A stretch of DNA of 64,000 nt. Origin: JBKQVT01 sp963727245 (lineage in GTDB: Bacteria; Planctomycetota; Planctomycetia; Pirellulales; Thermoguttaceae). Under the pieces are notes generated by a model. The model was not told the origin of the DNA and made no database searches. It saw nothing but the letters and a program-made list of their open reading frames with translations. The position numbers were made by a program, and so were the translations under genes. The stretch is from positions 186,001 through 250,000 of the forward strand of contig CAVSFO010000009.1 of the NCBI GenBank assembly GCA_963727245.1, given 5' to 3'. Positions 63,451-64,000 of this stretch are shown one piece after another (within the stretch, counting starts at the first letter, position 1; the number at the start of each line of letters is the position of its first letter).

Positions 63451-64000
63451 ATGAGTTTGCGGCCCGCCTACTTCCGCGTGTTCCTCACCTTCGCCCGCAA
63501 TAGCCTGGTGCGGGACATGACCTTCCGCGGCAATTTTCTCATCGAGACCTTCATTTCCGTGGCCTGGATGCTGATCAACCTGGCCTTCTACGTGCTGATC
63601 TTCCGTTACACCTCGATGATCGGCGAGGGCACCGGCTGGGGCAAGTACCAGTTCTTCATGTTCTTTGGCACCGGGCTGTTGATCAATAGCCTGGTGCAGA
63701 CGTTTTTTATGACGAACCTCGACGAGCTGAGCGACCTGATCCGCACCGGCGCGTTGGACTTCGCGCTGTTGAAGCCGATCGACACACAATTCCTCATCTC
63801 GCTGCGGCGGATCGACTGGTCGTCGTTGGCCAATTTCGTATTCGGGCTGGCGCTGCTGGTGTATGCGCTGGTCCGCGCCCATTGCTTCCCGCCGGCGGCG
63901 GCGTTGGTCCTTTACCCCTTGTACATCGTCTGCGGCGTGGCGGTGTACTACAGCTTCATGATTGCCATGGCGGCGGCGAGCGTGTGGATGGGCCGCAACC
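63451..64000 (+). CDS. Second ABC-2 permease, truncated by the window end
   Basis: 183 codons are visible, with no stop before the end. It starts at the ATG at 63451 with GGAGGA eight bases upstream: 'SLRPAYFRVFLTFARNSLVRDM'. At least four membrane segments follow ('FISVAWMLINLAFYVLIFRY', 'YQFFMFFGTGLLINSLVQTFF', 'FVFGLALLVYALV', 'LYPLYIVCGVAVYYSFMIAMAAAS'), and the 'LIRTGALDFALLKPID' stretch matches 'IREGTVKKYLIQPID' of the first permease. The two probably form a heterodimer with the ATP-binding subunit. Confidence 0.88.
   Translation, partial: MSLRPAYFRVFLTFARNSLVRDMTFRGNFLIETFISVAWMLINLAFYVLIFRYTSMIGEGTGWGKYQFFMFFGTGLLINSLVQTFFMTNLDELSDLIRTGALDFALLKPIDTQFLISLRRIDWSSLANFVFGLALLVYALVRAHCFPPAAALVLYPLYIVCGVAVYYSFMIAMAAASVWMGRN

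Overview
The window is a high-GC bacterial chromosome segment, most likely from a planctomycete of the Pirellulales type, probably metagenome-derived. The inference rests on small membrane proteins with a QF(T/S)(V/L)RTLL-like N-terminus, a 'FQFSLCFLF...AVPCTWLA' leucine-rich-repeat protein, a PEP-CTERM surface protein made of beta-strand repeats, a bacterial topoisomerase VI pair, Ser/Thr kinases with extracytoplasmic domains, and very dense palindromic repeats between genes. I saw no rRNA or tRNA gene.

Layout: 1-12.1 kb holds a CPBP protease tail, a REP-associated tyrosine transposase (RAYT) inside its REP elements, carB, and a 7.3 kb PEP-CTERM repeat-protein gene broken by many frameshifts. 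12.5-30.3 kb is mostly ordinary housekeeping: a nucleotide-pyrophosphatase-like phosphatase, ugd, a response regulator, ftsH, dxr-rseP, a SixA/RNase HII-like pair, a MnmE-like GTPase and secreted or membrane hypotheticals. 30.4-37.2 kb is a type III-like restriction-modification pair (mod, res) split by a second RAYT, with the mod core decayed or mis-sequenced. 37.3-47 kb is a ~7.5 kb segment (topoisomerase VI B and A, a quinone oxidoreductase, a zinc-ribbon membrane protein, a primary-type sigma factor, a lipoyl-like protein) bounded by a ~1 kb inverted repeat.

47.4-56.5 kb is the most notable region: a type V-B CRISPR-Cas locus with a cas4-cas1 fusion, a large cas12b, cas2, a predicted tracrRNA with a near-consensus promoter and an 18-nt anti-repeat, and an array of 32 repeats plus a decayed 33rd. 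All three cas genes carry single-base frame disruptions, although the RuvC catalytic D/E/D residues and the Cas1 motifs survive. 57-64 kb holds a Ser/Thr kinase, two small secreted proteins, ispF and an ABC exporter operon running off the end.

Functional links: dxr and ispF both belong to the MEP isoprenoid pathway. The CRISPR locus and the RM pair are two separate defence modules. The RAYTs and the several palindrome families account for most intergenic DNA, and palindromes have entered two coding genes in frame. Frameshifts concentrate in accessory genes but also touch a sigma-factor N-terminus and a kinase, so sequencing or assembly indels remain a serious alternative to true decay.
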